Assembly (NCBI GenBank): GCA_014529385.2
Contig: CM043966.1
Coordinates: 38,636,537 to 38,677,036 of the forward strand
DNA from: Adiantum capillus-veneris
Taxonomy: Eukaryota > Streptophyta > Polypodiopsida > Polypodiales > Pteridaceae
Reading direction: 5' to 3'
DNA: 40,500 nt
A program made the position numbers and the translations under genes. Positions 1-12,154 of this stretch are shown in pieces. The notes under the pieces are model-generated. The model did no database searches, was not told the origin of the DNA, and saw only the letters and a list, made by a program, of their open reading frames with translations. Position 1 is the stretch's first letter. Each line of letters starts with the position of its first letter.

Positions 1-517
1 ATGTGTAGGTAGGGATCCTCTGAAAGGTCTTAAAAGACTAATGTGGAATGCATTGTGAATGTGCCAATGTGAAGGTAAGTCTAACAAAATGAAATATTAT
101 TGATCACATCAAAAATTTTGAATAGACCATTAAAACGAGGAGCAAGTTTAACAAAAACATTAGTATCAACACTTTTGATCCTTCGGTTTTCAATGTGAAG
201 CATAACATAATCAACTTCCTTAAACTGGTGTGCCTTACGGTGCTTGTTGCGGTGCTTGGCAAAATGCACACTTGCATAAACATCATGAAAATTAGCAGTA
301 AATCATCAGTAACATGCACAACATTAGAAAAATGTGAAGCATGAGTATAGGAAGAAAGTGACCATACACAATTTCAAATGGAGATTTACATATGGCAGTA
401 TGAGTGGTGTTGTTATATGAGAACTGTAAATATGCAGGTAAACATACCATTTCTTGAGTTGAAAAGAGACATAAGATTTTAGCAAGTCAATGATAGTGCG
501 ATTAGTGACTTCATTTT
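1..517 (-). pseudogene. Gypsy-1 integrase, C-terminal part (severed)
   Basis: The minus strand encodes the end of a Ty3/Gypsy integrase. From 517 downward there is a stretch like NRTIIDLLKSYVS, then the conserved block around YNNTTHTA and SPFEIVYG near 360-430, and a basic C-terminal region (KLAPRFNGLFKI) at 81-269. Stops and frameshifts divide it, so it is dead. The upstream half (HHCC finger and catalytic core) lies 10 kb away at 10586-11299 because a Copia element is inserted at 517/10586. The frame resumes across that gap right after the conserved GQT, which fixes the order of insertion. The Gypsy-1 3' LTR should lie left of the window. Confidence 0.85.
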
Positions 518-1214
518 TGTTAGGAAATATGACGTAGCTAAGTAGATAATTGAGTAGTTACTTAATGGAGAGACATAATTTCCACACATGAGAGATTAGA
601 GAGAGAGAGAGAGAGCACGATAAACGGGGTTCACCCAACGTGGACTACATCTACGAGAAAACAACCACTCAATGGCTTTAGTACTTCAAAACAAGAAGTA
701 GATTACAAAGGGATTACACCCTTTTGGAGCTCCCACCTTGCTTCACTCTCACCACCACAATGCTTCACAATCCATTTCACAATCCATTTTTGTGTGTAGA
801 AGAGGCCTCCTTTTATAGGCCAAAAGGGATGCCCTTGTATTAGAGGCAGTCGTGTGTAGCCACCCTTGTGTTGACAAGTTCGACTTGAAATCTCCAACAC
901 GCCCATGTGTGGCTGTCCTTGAGAAGACAAGTTATCTTGAAATTGGCCACCAGCCATTGCATTTGGCCACCGCCCATCGACCATTGACTTTCGACCACCG
1001 CCACTGGCCATTGGCTGCCGGCCACCCGCCAAGCGATCGGCCGTTTTCCAACCACTTACCGCTGTCCGATCATAATTATTCCGGCGGGGGCTGTGAAAAT
1101 TTTGGTTTCCAGCGAGTGATATTTTTCATACACAATAGCTTCTCCTCATAATAGGGGCCTTACAAATGTGCGTTTTTAATAGAAAAAATTACTAGGAGTA
1201 AATCAGGCTCCATA
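518..1214 (-). repeat. Copia-1 3' LTR (main part)
   Basis: This begins TGTTAGGAAATATGAC and matches 9857-10585 over its whole length with many substitutions and small indels. It is the left LTR of a minus-strand Copia element, so it is the 3' LTR. Its last 12 bases are displaced: the 4.2-kb insertion at 1215-5433 interrupts it, and the LTR ends at 5439-5445 (CTTAACA) next to the polypurine tract. A TATA box (TATAAAAGG on the minus strand) is kept at 809-817. The divergence between the two LTRs marks an old insertion. Confidence 0.9.
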
Positions 1215-2334
1215 TGTGAGATCCCCAACCCACCAATACCAAAAGTGGGATGGGATCCTTGACAGGTCTCTAGGCCTAATAAAAATCAGAGTCTCTAACA
1301 AGAAAAAACCAAGGAATAGACCTTTACCATTGACAATGTCTGGGGTCTATAGCCCTAGAAGAAGACCTAGTCCTATCTCGCAGCACAAACGGGACAACAT
1401 ATTAAAAGTCCAAAGCTATTTCGGCCCTATAACTTCCACAAATTGGGCTAAAGTATCCTCAACCAACGCTTTTCCCCCCCTAACAGATGTGAGGGCACAA
1501 TCGCTGGTGGACTCCTCTTCCAAGTGAAGAAGTTTTCTGAATGTTTTTAGTGCGTAGGGATGGATAGTTACCTGACCAATTAGATCCACCCGTCCATGAT
1601 TGACAACCTTAGTCAATCCCCACTTACCACCCCGCACTCACACATGATTCTTTTGTTTTTTAATTACTATCACATTGTTTTAACACTTTAAATAATGGTT
1701 TCTTTTAACTTTTTGTCACAGTAATTTCTTCAATCAAGTATTAAAGACAATATTGAAAGCATTCTTTTAGAAAACATACATCTTTAAACTTAAGACATGG
1801 TATTGTCAATCAAAATATTGTCCATAATAACCATGAACAATACTCTTCTTGTCTCAAGACCACATATGGGTGAAAAAATGGCACCCATTCCTTATTTATA
1901 AAAACCGGGGTGGAAAAAGTCATTACCCAAAATCTGAGCACCCATACGCCAATCGGTTGCCCATACAACCGGACAGCCCCCCTACGATAAAAACGGTATC
2001 CTAACTTATGTAGAAACATCAAGACATGACACGGAGTAGAAACTCATTGTTCATGGGGGTAACCGACTTATCCGTGGACTGGAAAGCCATAATTATTCAC
2101 ATCAAAATATACCAAGGAGTCGGAGGTGTCTTGAGACGAGCTGTCTTAAGGATGATCAATCATATCTTTCCTAATTCAACCAGACTTAAATCAAACAAGT
2201 ATATGTTGGTTTCTTGGAAGATGCCTTCCATTTTTAAACCAATTTCACCTTTCCTAATTCCTTACTCGCTACTTACGCATGCAATGTTAACTTATAAAAG
2301 AACTTAAAATATTTAAAGACTTAATTGAATAATG

Positions 2335-2520
2335 GGAAACCCACCTGAGATTGATCGGCCATCTGCTCTTGTGCTAGTACTTGAAGAATCTCCTCTGTAG
2401 GCCTAATACTAGGCCCAACTTCGTCGTCGTGCGACACTCTAGCTCCATTAGGAATACTACCCTCATCATTAGATTGAGGATTTTTTGGATCCTTTAAGGT
2501 GCCATAACTTCTTATCCTTA
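2335..2520 (-). other. Short open stretch resembling a gag-type N-terminus
   Basis: The minus strand from about 2510 to 2340 stays open and reads as a hydrophilic, acidic, proline-rich sequence, with a helix-like stretch EEILQVLAQEQMADQ near the end. It is followed by a GT that could serve as a splice donor. Such a stretch could be the start of a retrotransposon gag or a leader ORF. I do not recognise a family and it has no downstream partner. Confidence 0.25.
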
Positions 2521-2929
2521 AAATAAAGGGCGTTTTTAATCATTAGGTAAATTATCCAAAAGCTAGACTTAAATTTGTATTCAATCATAACCCAATCAAG
2601 GTTAAACTTGTAGTCTTAATTGGTAAATTCTTGACCTAATAATTTCTTATTTGCCTATATAGATATGATAGCTTTTTCTAAAGCTCCCCTAAGGGTTTTT
2701 TAAGCTCTCTTAATTTTCTTATAATTTTCTATATCTTTTTCTTAATTTCTCCATCAAATTTTAAGCTGGAATCTTCTTATTTTGAGCTTAATATTTATTC
2801 TATTTATTTTCTCTTAAAGATTCCATTTTCTCAACGTTATATCATTGGTTTACACTTATTGTAATTTTCCTAGAAACTTTTGATCGCAAAGTCCAATTAT
2901 TTGAGTCAATCTTTAGCTAAAAATATGAC

Positions 2930-4500
2930 TTTTGATCAATTAAAATTTCCTAAACTCACTAATTAACTATGATATAATTATCACAAACATATAGTGATAT
3001 TTTTTTACATCTAGTAATTATCTTTTAATTTTTCAACTTAATTATCTAAAACATATCATGTAATCATCTAACATGATTTACTAATTTCCCCCTTTAACTT
3101 TTAGCTAAAACTAGTATACTTTGACTTAGATAAATATAAATACTAATTTTTAAACCTTGAAATAATTATCGTAGCTTTTCTATCATGTAATGTAATTGTG
3201 ATAAGCATGTAATCATATAACATGATTTACTAATTTTTCCCTTTACTTTTCAGCTAGGATAGGTATAATTTGACTTAAGTAAATATCTATACTACTTTTC
3301 TAACCTTGAGATAATTATCATGGATTTTTTATTATGTAATCTAGCTCTAATAAATAGAAAATAATCATCTAACATGATTTACTAATTAGCCCCTTTAATT
3401 TTTAGCAAAAATCAAACAACATTAGCTAAAATAATTAGCTAAACTAATTATTTGTGCTTAAGGTAATCATCTTGACTTTGTAATGCTAAATTCTAACTCT
3501 AAAAATTATCCCAAAGTTGTTTAATCTAATTTACTAATTTCTCCCTTTAATTTACATTGAAAAAAAGAGTTTTTTGACTATGATAATTAGCTAAACCAAT
3601 TTTTTGTGGGTAAGCTAATTATTACATTTTTTTAATGATGTATTCTAACTCAAAAAATTATCTTAAAGCTATCTAATCTAAAGTACTAATTTCCCCCTTT
3701 CATTTACCTTAAAATACATGGTTTTTTGACAAAGATAATAGCTAAAACAATTTTCTATGGGTAAGCTAGTTATCAAAGCTTTCTAATAATATATTCTAAC
3801 TCTAAAAAAATATCCCAAAGCTATCTAATATAATTTAATGATTTCTCCCTTTAATTTACCTTCAAAAACAGGGTTTGTTGACTAAGATAGATAGTTAAAC
3901 CAATTTTCTATGCTCAGATAATTATTGTGGCTTTCTAATGATATATTCTAACTCTAAAAATTATGTTAAAGCTATTTAATCTAATTTATTAATTTCCCCC
4001 TTTAATTTACCTTCAAAAATATGATTTTTAGACTAAGATGATTAGCTAAACCAGTTTTCTGTGGCTAGGTTAATTATCACTGCTTTCTAATGATGTATTC
4101 TAACTCTAAAAATTATCCTAAAGGTATATTATCTAATCTACTAATTTTCCCTTTTAATTTACCCTAAAAAACAGGGTTTTTTGACTAAGATAATTAGCTT
4201 TTTTTTTTTTTTGTGGCCAAGATAATTATCACTACTTCTTTATCAGATAAACTAACTCTAATGAATAACAAATAATTATCTAATATGGTTTTCTAATTTT
4301 CTGCTTTAATTTATGGCTAAAAATAGTTAATTTTAGCTTAGTTAAATACTTAGATTAATTATCTATGAATGAGTAATTTACCCCGTATTCCTAACAATAT
4401 TTTCTAATTGTGATAATTAACTTAATAGTTTTTGAGCTAATTAATTAGATTTCTCATTATTTTTTGATTAAAAGTAGCTAATTTTTACCTAATTAATTAC
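2930..4500. repeat. AT-rich tandem array, unit about 151 bp, about ten degenerate copies
   Basis: A motif like TTTGACTAAGATAATTAGCT recurs near 3119, 3268, 3420, 3571, 3723, 3877, 4026, 4178 and 4325, so the spacing is 147-154 bp. Each unit also carries a block like CTAATTTCCCCCTTTAATTT and one like TTCTAACTCTAAAAATTAT. Units in the middle (3570-4200) are most alike and the edges are more worn. The array lies wholly inside the 4.2-kb insertion. No coding capacity is seen. Confidence 0.85.
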
Positions 4501-4932
4501 AAAAATTAATGAAAAAATTAAGAGATAAGTTTTTTTAGCTCTTGACAATTTAATATAGCTTTGGTAATTATATTATACTGATCTAAGTTTAATTAGTATA
4601 ATTACCATTAATATATGATTAAAAAATAATTTTAGCCCTAATATGGCTTAATAATTAATTAAATTAAGATCCTAATCTTAATCTAAGTAATTAGCAGAGT
4701 ATTAAGAATTAAGAGAGTAATTTAGAGTGTAAGTAAGTTTAATCTTCTGAATTAATTGGATTAATTAAGAAAATATAGGTAAATTAGCATATTTTTGCTA
4801 ATTAAAAAGGGATTAAAATAATTAATCAACTAGAGTTTTGCTCTCTAGTGATTTTTGAGTAGAGTTCTCTCTAGGTGAGAGAGAAATGGTTAGGACTCTG
4901 AGTCTGTTCCAAATTGTAAAGCAAGGGGTCAT

Positions 4933-4939
4933 ATTTATA
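4933..4939 (-). promoter_or_regulatory. TATA box of the 4.2-kb insertion
   Basis: TATAAAT on the minus strand, about 495 bp inside the right end of the insertion. It is followed by a C-rich, TC-rich stretch (4830-4905) that looks like a transcript leader. This supports the minus strand as the transcribed strand of the element. Confidence 0.4.
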
Positions 4940-5446
4940 GATTTCTGGGCACTCACAGGCTGGAAATGACAATAACTCGCATCCCAAGGCAGCCCTACAG
5001 CTCCACAAGCGCCCCCTGCTACTAGTTCTAGTCTGGGCAAGTTCATTACTATCCCACACAACCCCCCAGATACACAAAATCGATTTTTTGCTATTATCTG
5101 ACCCTTTTCATGATTAATTTTGGAAATATATGCAATTATCAGTAAATATCTAGGGATTTTATGATAAAATTCTTTCACCATAATGATTACCAGAACCTTA
5201 AAATTTGTTTAATTAATTTAATCAATAGTGTAAACTACCAGGGACCATAACTATGCCAGTATTTATCGGAATTCAGTTCTGAAAATTTCTAGCCCGAGGT
5301 TTGTTGTGCTTAAGATTCCAAAAATACCATTTTTTATTGCTTTTGAGATAGTGTTTTTACATGATTGCCTGATCAATGCTTTCTCCTAAAGCTTGAGTTC
5401 ATTCCCGACAGCGAGAAAGGTGGAGACCTTACACCATACTTAACAA

Positions 5447-5457
5447 TCTCCCACTTG
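5447..5457 (-). other. Copia-1 polypurine tract
   Basis: The minus strand reads CAAGTGGGAGA directly before the LTR start TTGTTAAG. This is the usual plant Copia polypurine tract, which primes plus-strand DNA synthesis. Its place fixes the true edge of the 3' LTR at 5445. Confidence 0.8.
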
Positions 5458-5540
5458 GAGACCGATCTCCACACCAAACCTGTGACTGCTTTCCATCCTG
5501 GCTTCTTATCCTTGAATGCTGATTGAAGATAAGTAGAAGC

Positions 5541-6150
5541 TCACCTTCTCCTTGTTGACCACCTTTGTAAACATGTCAGCAGGATTTTCACTTGTATGCA
5601 CTTTCCTAGCTTTAGATGTCCCTCTTCCAAAAGTATGCATATGAAGTGATATTTCATTTGAATGTGCTTTGTCCTTGAATGAAAGGCTGAATTATTTGCA
5701 AGACAGATAGTACTTTGGCTATCAGTATACAAGACACAATTGTCTTTTTTGAATCCAAGCTCTTCTAAGAATTTGTGAAGCCACATAATCTCTTTGCTTG
5801 CCACTGTCATTGCTACATACTCTGCTTTCGTGGTAGAAAGTGAGACCACTTTCTACAGCTTTGATGTCCAGCTTACTGTTGTGCCTCCAACCGTGAGGAC
5901 ATAACCAGTAGTGCTCCTTCGAGTATCTTTGTCACGTGTCATATCTGCATCAGCATACCCTTCCAGAAAAATATTAGTTCCTCCAAAATACAAAGCATTT
6001 GTTGTTGTCCCTTTCAGATACCTAAGTATCCACTTCACAGCTTGCCAGTGCTCTTTACCTGGGTTGTCCATGAACCTACTTACAAATCCCACTGTATGTG
6101 CAATGTTTGGCCTTGTCTAGACCATAGCATACATAAGAGAACCTATCGTT
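5541..6150 (-). pseudogene. Copia-1 RNase H domain
   Basis: Two minus-strand pieces encode a Ty1/Copia RNase H. The first (6092-5853) holds the block HWQAVKWILRYLKGT, then LEGYADADM with the first acid residue, and the STTGYV block. The second (5849-5541) holds LSTTKAEYVAM (catalytic Glu), the YTDSQSTICLANN block with its Asp, and RTKHIQMKYHF. A frame break near 5850 separates them. RNase H removes template RNA during reverse transcription. It lies downstream of RT, in the normal Copia order. Confidence 0.9.
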
Positions 6151-6159
6151 GCAGCATAT

Positions 6160-6990
6160 GGAACTTTAGACATATAGGCTATCTCCTCTTGTGTCTTTGG
6201 ACACATATCCTTGGTTAGTTTAAAGTGACCAGTCAAAGGTGTAGAAACCATTTTTGCATTTTGCATTGCAAAACTTTCTAGTACCTTCTTGATGTAATCC
6301 TATTGAGATAGCTTTATTGTCTTCTTCGTCTTGTCCCTTGATATCTTCATACCAAGTATCCTCTTTGCAACACCTAAATCTTTCATTAAAAAAGATTTAG
6401 ACAGATCCTCTTTTAGGTCTTTGATGTCTTGCATGTTAGCACTTGCAATCAACATGTTATCAACATACAACATTAAGATGATGAACTTCCCATATCCCAA
6501 AATTCTTCGTGTAGACGCAATGATATGAGTTGCACCTTATGAATCCTTGATCTAGTATTAATCGATCGAACTTCAAGTAACATTGTCTTGGTGCTTTCTT
6601 TAAACCATACAAGCTCTTCTTTAATCTACAAATCATTTTCTCCTTACCCCTTACTTCATACCCCTTTTGTTGAAGCACGTAAATTTCATCCTCTAAGTCA
6701 CTGCGAGGGAATGCTGTATTTACATCCATTTTCTTGGGATTTAAATCATGAGAATCCACAAGGCTTAAGACAAGCCTAATTGATTTAATTTTTACAACAA
6801 GAGAAAATATTTCATTGAAGTCAATACCTTTCTTTTGAGAAAACCCTTTTATCACAAGCCTAGACTTGTACCTTTTCTTCCCGCATTCTTCTTCCTTTAG
6901 CTTGTACACCCATTTGTTCTAAAGTGCCTGCTTACCTTTAGGCAACTCAACCAACTCCCATGTTTGGTTGCAATGTAATGAGCCCATCTC
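6160..6990 (-). pseudogene. Copia-1 reverse transcriptase domain
   Basis: The minus strand from about 6909 to 6460 encodes the front of a Copia RT: KSRLVIKGFSQKKGIDF, then MDVNTAF with the first catalytic Asp, and LKKSLYGLKKAPRQ. After a frame break the second part (6500-6300) has the polymerase motif as YVDN instead of YVDD, so one catalytic Asp is lost. More RT sequence (the GSLMYA-like block) lies near 6110-6250. The enzyme cannot be active. The domain copies element RNA into DNA. Confidence 0.9.
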
Positions 6991-7484
6991 CACTTGCATG
7001 CTCTTTATCCATTCTTCTTTAAATTTTTGTTTTATAGCTTCCTCGTATAAGGAATAAACCTTTCTGGAGGTCTACTTGCTCTTGTAGATATTTGAGGAAT
7101 AGGTTGAGGTTCCTCATTTGGTTGACGTTGTTGTACGTTGTCATCGTTTGCACTCCTTGAGTCTTGACCGTCCTCAAGCTCCATGTACTCATCACCTGTT
7201 TCTTTTGTTTGTTTTCTTTCCAAGTAATCTTTGTACATATTTTGTTCATTGAAAATTGCATCCCTACTTCTAAATATTTTACCATCTTCAAGATTACATA
7301 GGCGATATCCAAAGTCACCTTCTCCATAGCCGATGAAGAAACACTTTTTGGACTTTGCATCTAGCTTTGATCTTAGGCTTCTATCTATGTGCATGAAAGC
7401 CTCACACCCAAACACTTTGAGGAATGAATAATTCATCGGTTTACCTATCCATGCCTCCTCTGGAACTCCCCCTTGTGGATGAGA

Positions 7485-7920
<436 letters not shown>

Positions 7921-8717
7921 CTTTGGAACTAATTAATTAGTGTCGTTGAGAGTGACGGTTGATCAAATACACAGATGTACTTACTGCTTCTACCCAAATC
8001 TCAAGCGGTAAGCCTGCATATAGCCGCATGCTTCATGCTCACTCCATGATTATTTTGTTCATCCTTTCAAAAATTCCATTCTCTTTAGGTGTCCTTGGGG
8101 TTGTTCTTTGCCTCTAAATGCCATTGCTAGCACAAATTTTTTCAAAATATTGGCTGCAATATTCACATCCATTGTCGGTTCTAAGGCATTTAACCTTGGT
8201 ACCTACTTCATTCTCTACAAAGGCTTTCCACCTTTGAAATATGGAAAACACATCGGATTTGTTCTTCATGACATAAACGCATGTTTTTTTAGTTGCATAG
8301 TCTATGAATGTTACATAGGGATGGTGTACTTACAGGACCCCAAACATCAGAGTGAACCAATTCAAGTTTTTAAATTTTTCTTTCATTTCTTGCTTTTAGG
8401 AATTTTACCCTCTTTTGTTTACCATAAACACAATCTTCATAGAACTCTAAGTCCACTTCTTTCAAACCTGGTAGAAGATTCTTTGACTGAAGGTTTTGCA
8501 TTCCTTTGGCACTCATATGCCCAAGCTGATAGTGTCACATCACACTGTCCACTTCTGTAGCTATTGCACAAGTTGAAGATTGTGTGCTAATAGTACTCAA
8601 GTAAAGTGTACCGACCTTTCCTCACTTGGCAACCACCAAAGATCACTTTGAGATCTTCCACTGTTTTTCTTTTGAATGCAATGTTGTGACCTTCATCGTC
8701 CAATTGTCTTGTAGAGA

Positions 8718-9260
8718 TCAATTTTTTCCTAAGAGAAGGAACATGCCTAACATCTTTAAGCTTCCATTTATTCCCATTTTAGCAGTTTTGACACAAAATT
8801 TACCTTTGTCGATGATTTCACAAGATTCATCATCTCCCAAGTATACATACCCAAAATTACCTTTGGCATAATCTTGGAAATGTTGTTTGTGTGGTGTCGC
8901 ATGGAATGAAGCCCCAAAATCTACTATCCAGGAATTAGACACATTGTCTAATGAGAGAATTAGAGCATCTTGCTTGACTTTACCTGCCACATTGGCCTCC
9001 GATGTTGGCTTGTTGTCTTGAGACTCCGACTCCTCCTTCTTGGACCAGCAACATTTCTTGACGTGGCCCTTCTTACCGCAGTTCCAACATTCAAGCACTG
9101 ACTTTTTGCTTGACTTATTCCACCTTGAGCAATCATGACCTTTTTGGTTTTTGAACCTCTCCTTAGGCCTTCCTCTTGTTTCCAGTGACAATGCAACATT
9201 CTCATGTGCTTCTCCTTTGCATTTCCTTGCTTCTTGGGAGAACACCCACAACATCATCAA
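8718..9260 (-). pseudogene. Copia-1 nucleocapsid zinc knuckle and protease
   Basis: This 180-codon open stretch holds a CCHC zinc knuckle (CWNCGKKGHVKKC, around residues 58-70), a basic and polar linker, and then the aspartic protease start, WIVDFGASFH. The usual Copia active site is DSGAS, so the Ser next to the catalytic Asp is replaced by Phe. The knuckle binds element RNA and the protease cuts the polyprotein. Gag lies upstream (9202-9750) and integrase downstream, which is the usual order. Frameshifts separate the blocks. Confidence 0.9.
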
Positions 9261-9780
9261 ACTTAAGAGTAGTTGTACCAGAGATAGAATTACTTACAGC
9301 CATTAGAAGGCTGTCCCAACTATCCGGTAAAGACAATAGTATAAAGAGAGCTTGCACTTCATCATCGAAATTTATTTTCACCAATGGAAGTTGACTTATG
9401 TTGGTGTTAAAGTCATTTAGGTGTTCTGCAATTCAACCATTCTCTACCATATTTAGATTGAACAAGCGCTTCATGAGAAATACCTTATTGGATGCCGATG
9501 GTTTCTTGTAGAGGCCGTCAAGTGACTTCATCAAGTCCTCCGTGGTCTTCATATCCAAAACGTTGAAAGCCAACATTGATGCCAATATTAGCTGGATTGT
9601 TACTAATGCCTTTTGGTCAAGGACAATCCATGCTTCATCTGCCATTGTTGAGGGCTTCTTTGCAGGACCGCATAGTGGCAAATAAAGGTCCTTCTAATAG
9701 AGATAGTCTTTAATCTGCATCTTCGAGTGTTGGTAGTTCTTACCGTTGAACTTCTCGAGCTTAAGCTTCCCTTACTCCGC
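9202..9780 (-). pseudogene. Copia-1 gag (capsid) remnant
   Basis: Two minus-strand stretches encode a plant Copia gag of the UBN2 type. The first (9681-9433) reads with blocks like AWIVLDQKALVTIQL and LMKSLDGLYKKPSASNKVFL. The second (9384-9202) has VQALFILLSLPDSWDSLLMAV. The expected start of the protein would be near 9780 (plus-strand text CGCCATTACTCCC). Stops lie between the pieces. Gag forms the virus-like particle; this copy is inactive. Confidence 0.85.
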
Positions 9781-9838
9781 CATTACTCCCAATCACTTCA
9801 AGGAATCGTTACCTTAAGATAATTTAGCTACGAGCACA

Positions 9839-9854
9839 CCTTGGTCTAATACCA
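9839..9854 (-). other. Copia-1 primer binding site
   Basis: The minus strand reads TGGTATTAGACCAAGG two bases after the 5' LTR end. It resembles the complement of the 3' end of initiator Met tRNA (TGGTATCAGAGC), with a C-to-T change and other wear. Confidence 0.8.
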
Positions 9855-9856
9855 GT

Positions 9857-10585
9857 TGTTAGGAAATATGACATAGTTAAGTAGATAATTGAGTAGTTTA
9901 CTTAATGGAGAGAGAGATAATTTTCACACATGAGAGATTATGGAGTAGAGAGAGAGCAGACACAATATACGTGGTTCACCCAATGTGGGCTATGTCCATG
10001 GGAAAGCAGCCACTTAATGGCTTTAGTACTTCAAAACAAGAAGTAGATTACAGAGGGATTATACTCTTTTGGATCTGCCACCTTGCTTCACTCTTACCAC
10101 CTCACATCAACTTCACAATGTACCACAATGCTTCACAATCCATTTTTGTGTGTAGAAGAGGCCTCCTTTTATAGGCCAAAAAGGCTGTCCTCTCTCATGA
10201 GAGGCAACCGTGTGTAGCCACCCTTGTGTTGACAAGTCTGACTTGGACTCTCCAATGCGCCCATGTTTGGCCGCCCTTGAGAAGACAAGTCCATCTTGAA
10301 ATCGGCCACCGGCCATTGAATTCGGCCACCTCCCATCGGCCATTGACTTACGACCACCAACCATCGGCCAACGGCCAACTGACCGGCCATTTTTTGACCA
10401 CTTTTTGGATGCCGTCTAGCCATAATATTCCGGCAAAAAGGAATATTCCGGGGGGCCGTGAAAATTTTGGTTTCCGACGAGTGATTTTCTTCACACACGA
10501 TGGCTTCTCCTCATAATGGAACCTTACAAATGTACGTTTTTAATACAAAAAATTACAAGGGGTAAATCAAGCTCCATACGTAACA
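9857..10585 (-). repeat. Copia-1 5' LTR
   Basis: 729 bp with TGTTA...TAACA ends, matching 518-1214 plus 5439-5445. On the minus strand it is the 5' LTR and would drive the element. A TATA box lies at 10165-10173. The host flank at 10586-10590 (AAACC on the minus strand) and the left flank at 513-517 (AAAAT) are a worn 5-bp target duplication within the Gypsy-1 integrase. Confidence 0.92.
10165..10173 (-). promoter_or_regulatory. TATA box in the Copia-1 5' LTR
   Basis: TATAAAAGG on the minus strand, within a GGCC...GGCC setting that is conserved in both LTRs (the other copy is at 809-817). It would place the RNA start about 30 bp downstream. Confidence 0.6.
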
Positions 10586-11299
10586 GGTTTGACCATTAGA
10601 CTCAAGATGGAATGCAGAAGTAAAATCAAATGTAGTTTCAAGGTTTTAAAAAATAGTAGTCCAAAATGCACTACAAAAATTGAAATCTCGATCAGATATT
10701 ATGACTTTAAGCAAACATGATGTGGAAAGACAACTTTAAGAAATAGAAGTGCAGCTTGATGTGCTATGAATGTTTTCTCGCAAGGAATGAAGTATGCTTG
10801 TTTAGAAAAATGGTCAATAATAGTCCATATCATATCATGCTCAGTGAAAAGTGAGTGAAAAACCAGTAATAAAATCCATTGAGATGTGTCCCCAAGGTTT
10901 TTCAAGAATGGAGAGAGGGTGTAAAAATCCCAATTTCTTACATGTTGCTGCTTTGATATTTTGGCAAATCAAACAAGTTGAACATATTATTTAACATCAG
11001 TTTTCATAGTAGGCCAATACAAATCACGACATAAGTTTTGCAAAGTAGAAAAAAATCCTCTATGTCCAGCATAGGGTGGCTTGTGCTATTCTTCAATGAT
11101 CAATGTACAAAAAGGTTTAGTTACACACAATTTTTGTTTGAAATAAAGAAAGCTTTCTTGAATAGTGTATTCCAAAAATGTGTGCACAAAATTGTCAAAC
11201 ATATGCAACCATGTGGTTTTGAAATCATCATCTTGTGCATAAGTTTCAAGCATAGAATCAAATGAAATACTCATAATGGCTGATAGATTATTAAGAGAG
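10586..11299 (-). pseudogene. Gypsy-1 integrase, N-terminal part and catalytic core
   Basis: The minus strand encodes the linker after RNase H (starting LNNLSAIMSIS), a worn HHCC region, and the catalytic core with IWTIIDHFSKQAYFIP at 10830-10760 and LFLKVVFPHH after it. The SDRD block follows near 10670. The sequence ends at GQT, at the Copia insertion. It continues at 517. Several stops make it non-functional. On the other side it abuts the 4.5-kb inverted-repeat element, which parted it from RNase H. Confidence 0.85.
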
Positions 11300-11739
11300 G
11301 GGTGAAAGCATGTTAACCTGTCATGCTTTTTCATTTCCTGACAATGCTAACTAGCACAATTTTGACATATGCTAACTAGTACAATAACATGAGCTACATC
11401 TCCACGATCTGACATATGATATATCAATAGAAAGCACTTCATTAGGGCCAAAAGGGCCTCAAAAAGGGCTATGTAAGGAATTGGTTAGCTTGCTAATTAG
11501 CGGAGCATTTGATGGTCAAAACGGCTCCAAATTTGACCGTTTTGGGTATTCAAAGCATATATTGAGCATTTAAAGAGTATCCCGGTACAGATCTTTCAAT
11601 ATAAATAAAAGATGTCATTTTCACACTACTTTCTCCCCTACTGGACCTATTTTGTTGGCTTGGCGGAAAATACGAAATTTTCACTTTTGAATGATGGTTT
11701 TCCTGACTACTCTTTCTCTCAAGCCATTTCATTAGGTTC

Positions 11740-12130
11740 TCTTCAGCCTCACAAGCTTTCAAGATGTCTCTACCTTCACAAGAGGACCGCCATTTCCGGT
11801 CTAGCTAGAAGGACCACTGTGGTTTTTCTCTCTTCACCATTGCAAGAGAACCACCATTTTGTTCTCTTCACCCTCACAAGCTTTCCAATTTTTCTCACTA
11901 GTTTTGCTCCGCCACAAGCTCGCTTCAACCTCACAAGTTTTCCCATCATTTCTACTCTGCATGGAAACCATTTTTCTCTCGTGTCACCCTCACAAGATTT
12001 CCAAATTTTCTCACTAGTCTTGCTCTTCCTAGAAGCCCAGTTTAGCCTCACAAGTTTTCCAAACTCACTAGTTTTGCTCTGGTTAGAAGCTCCCTTCAGC
12101 CTCACAAGATTTTTCATTATTTGCACTCTG
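11740..12130 (+). repeat. Degenerate tandem repeat, unit about 58 bp
   Basis: The block CCTCACAAGNTTTCC recurs near 11747, 11872, 11930, 11987, 12047 and 12098. The plus strand stays open from 11612 to 12154, reading as a repeated Ser/Phe/Leu-rich peptide (LTSFPI). I judge this to be a by-product of the repeat and not a gene, but a short repetitive protein cannot be excluded. Confidence 0.65.
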
Positions 12131-12154
12131 CCTAGAAACTCATTAAGTTGTTAA

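Larger units (their letters stand above)
1215..5433 (-). mobile_element. 4.2-kb insertion in the Copia LTR, likely a long solo LTR or a degenerate LTR element
   Basis: The segment starts TGTGAGATCCCC and ends GGAGACCTTACA. It is flanked by a perfect 5-bp duplication, CCATA (1210-1214 and 5434-5438). Removing it plus one CCATA restores the Copia LTR end found in the other LTR. TG...CA ends and a 5-bp duplication are typical of LTR elements. The two ends are also imperfect inverted repeats for about 15 bp. I find no second LTR inside, so it may be a very long solo LTR or a non-autonomous element. On the minus strand there is a TATA box near 4936, an AT-rich tandem array (about 2930-4500) and a short open stretch at 2340-2520. 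Its left quarter (1222-2330) has no coding sequence that I recognise. Confidence 0.7.

Noticed and set aside
1-60. Similarity of GGGATCCTCTGAAAGGTCT to GGGATCCTTGACAGGTCT at 1252 as a shared LTR
   Set aside because: The match is too short and position 1-60 is still next to the integrase end. It is probably chance.
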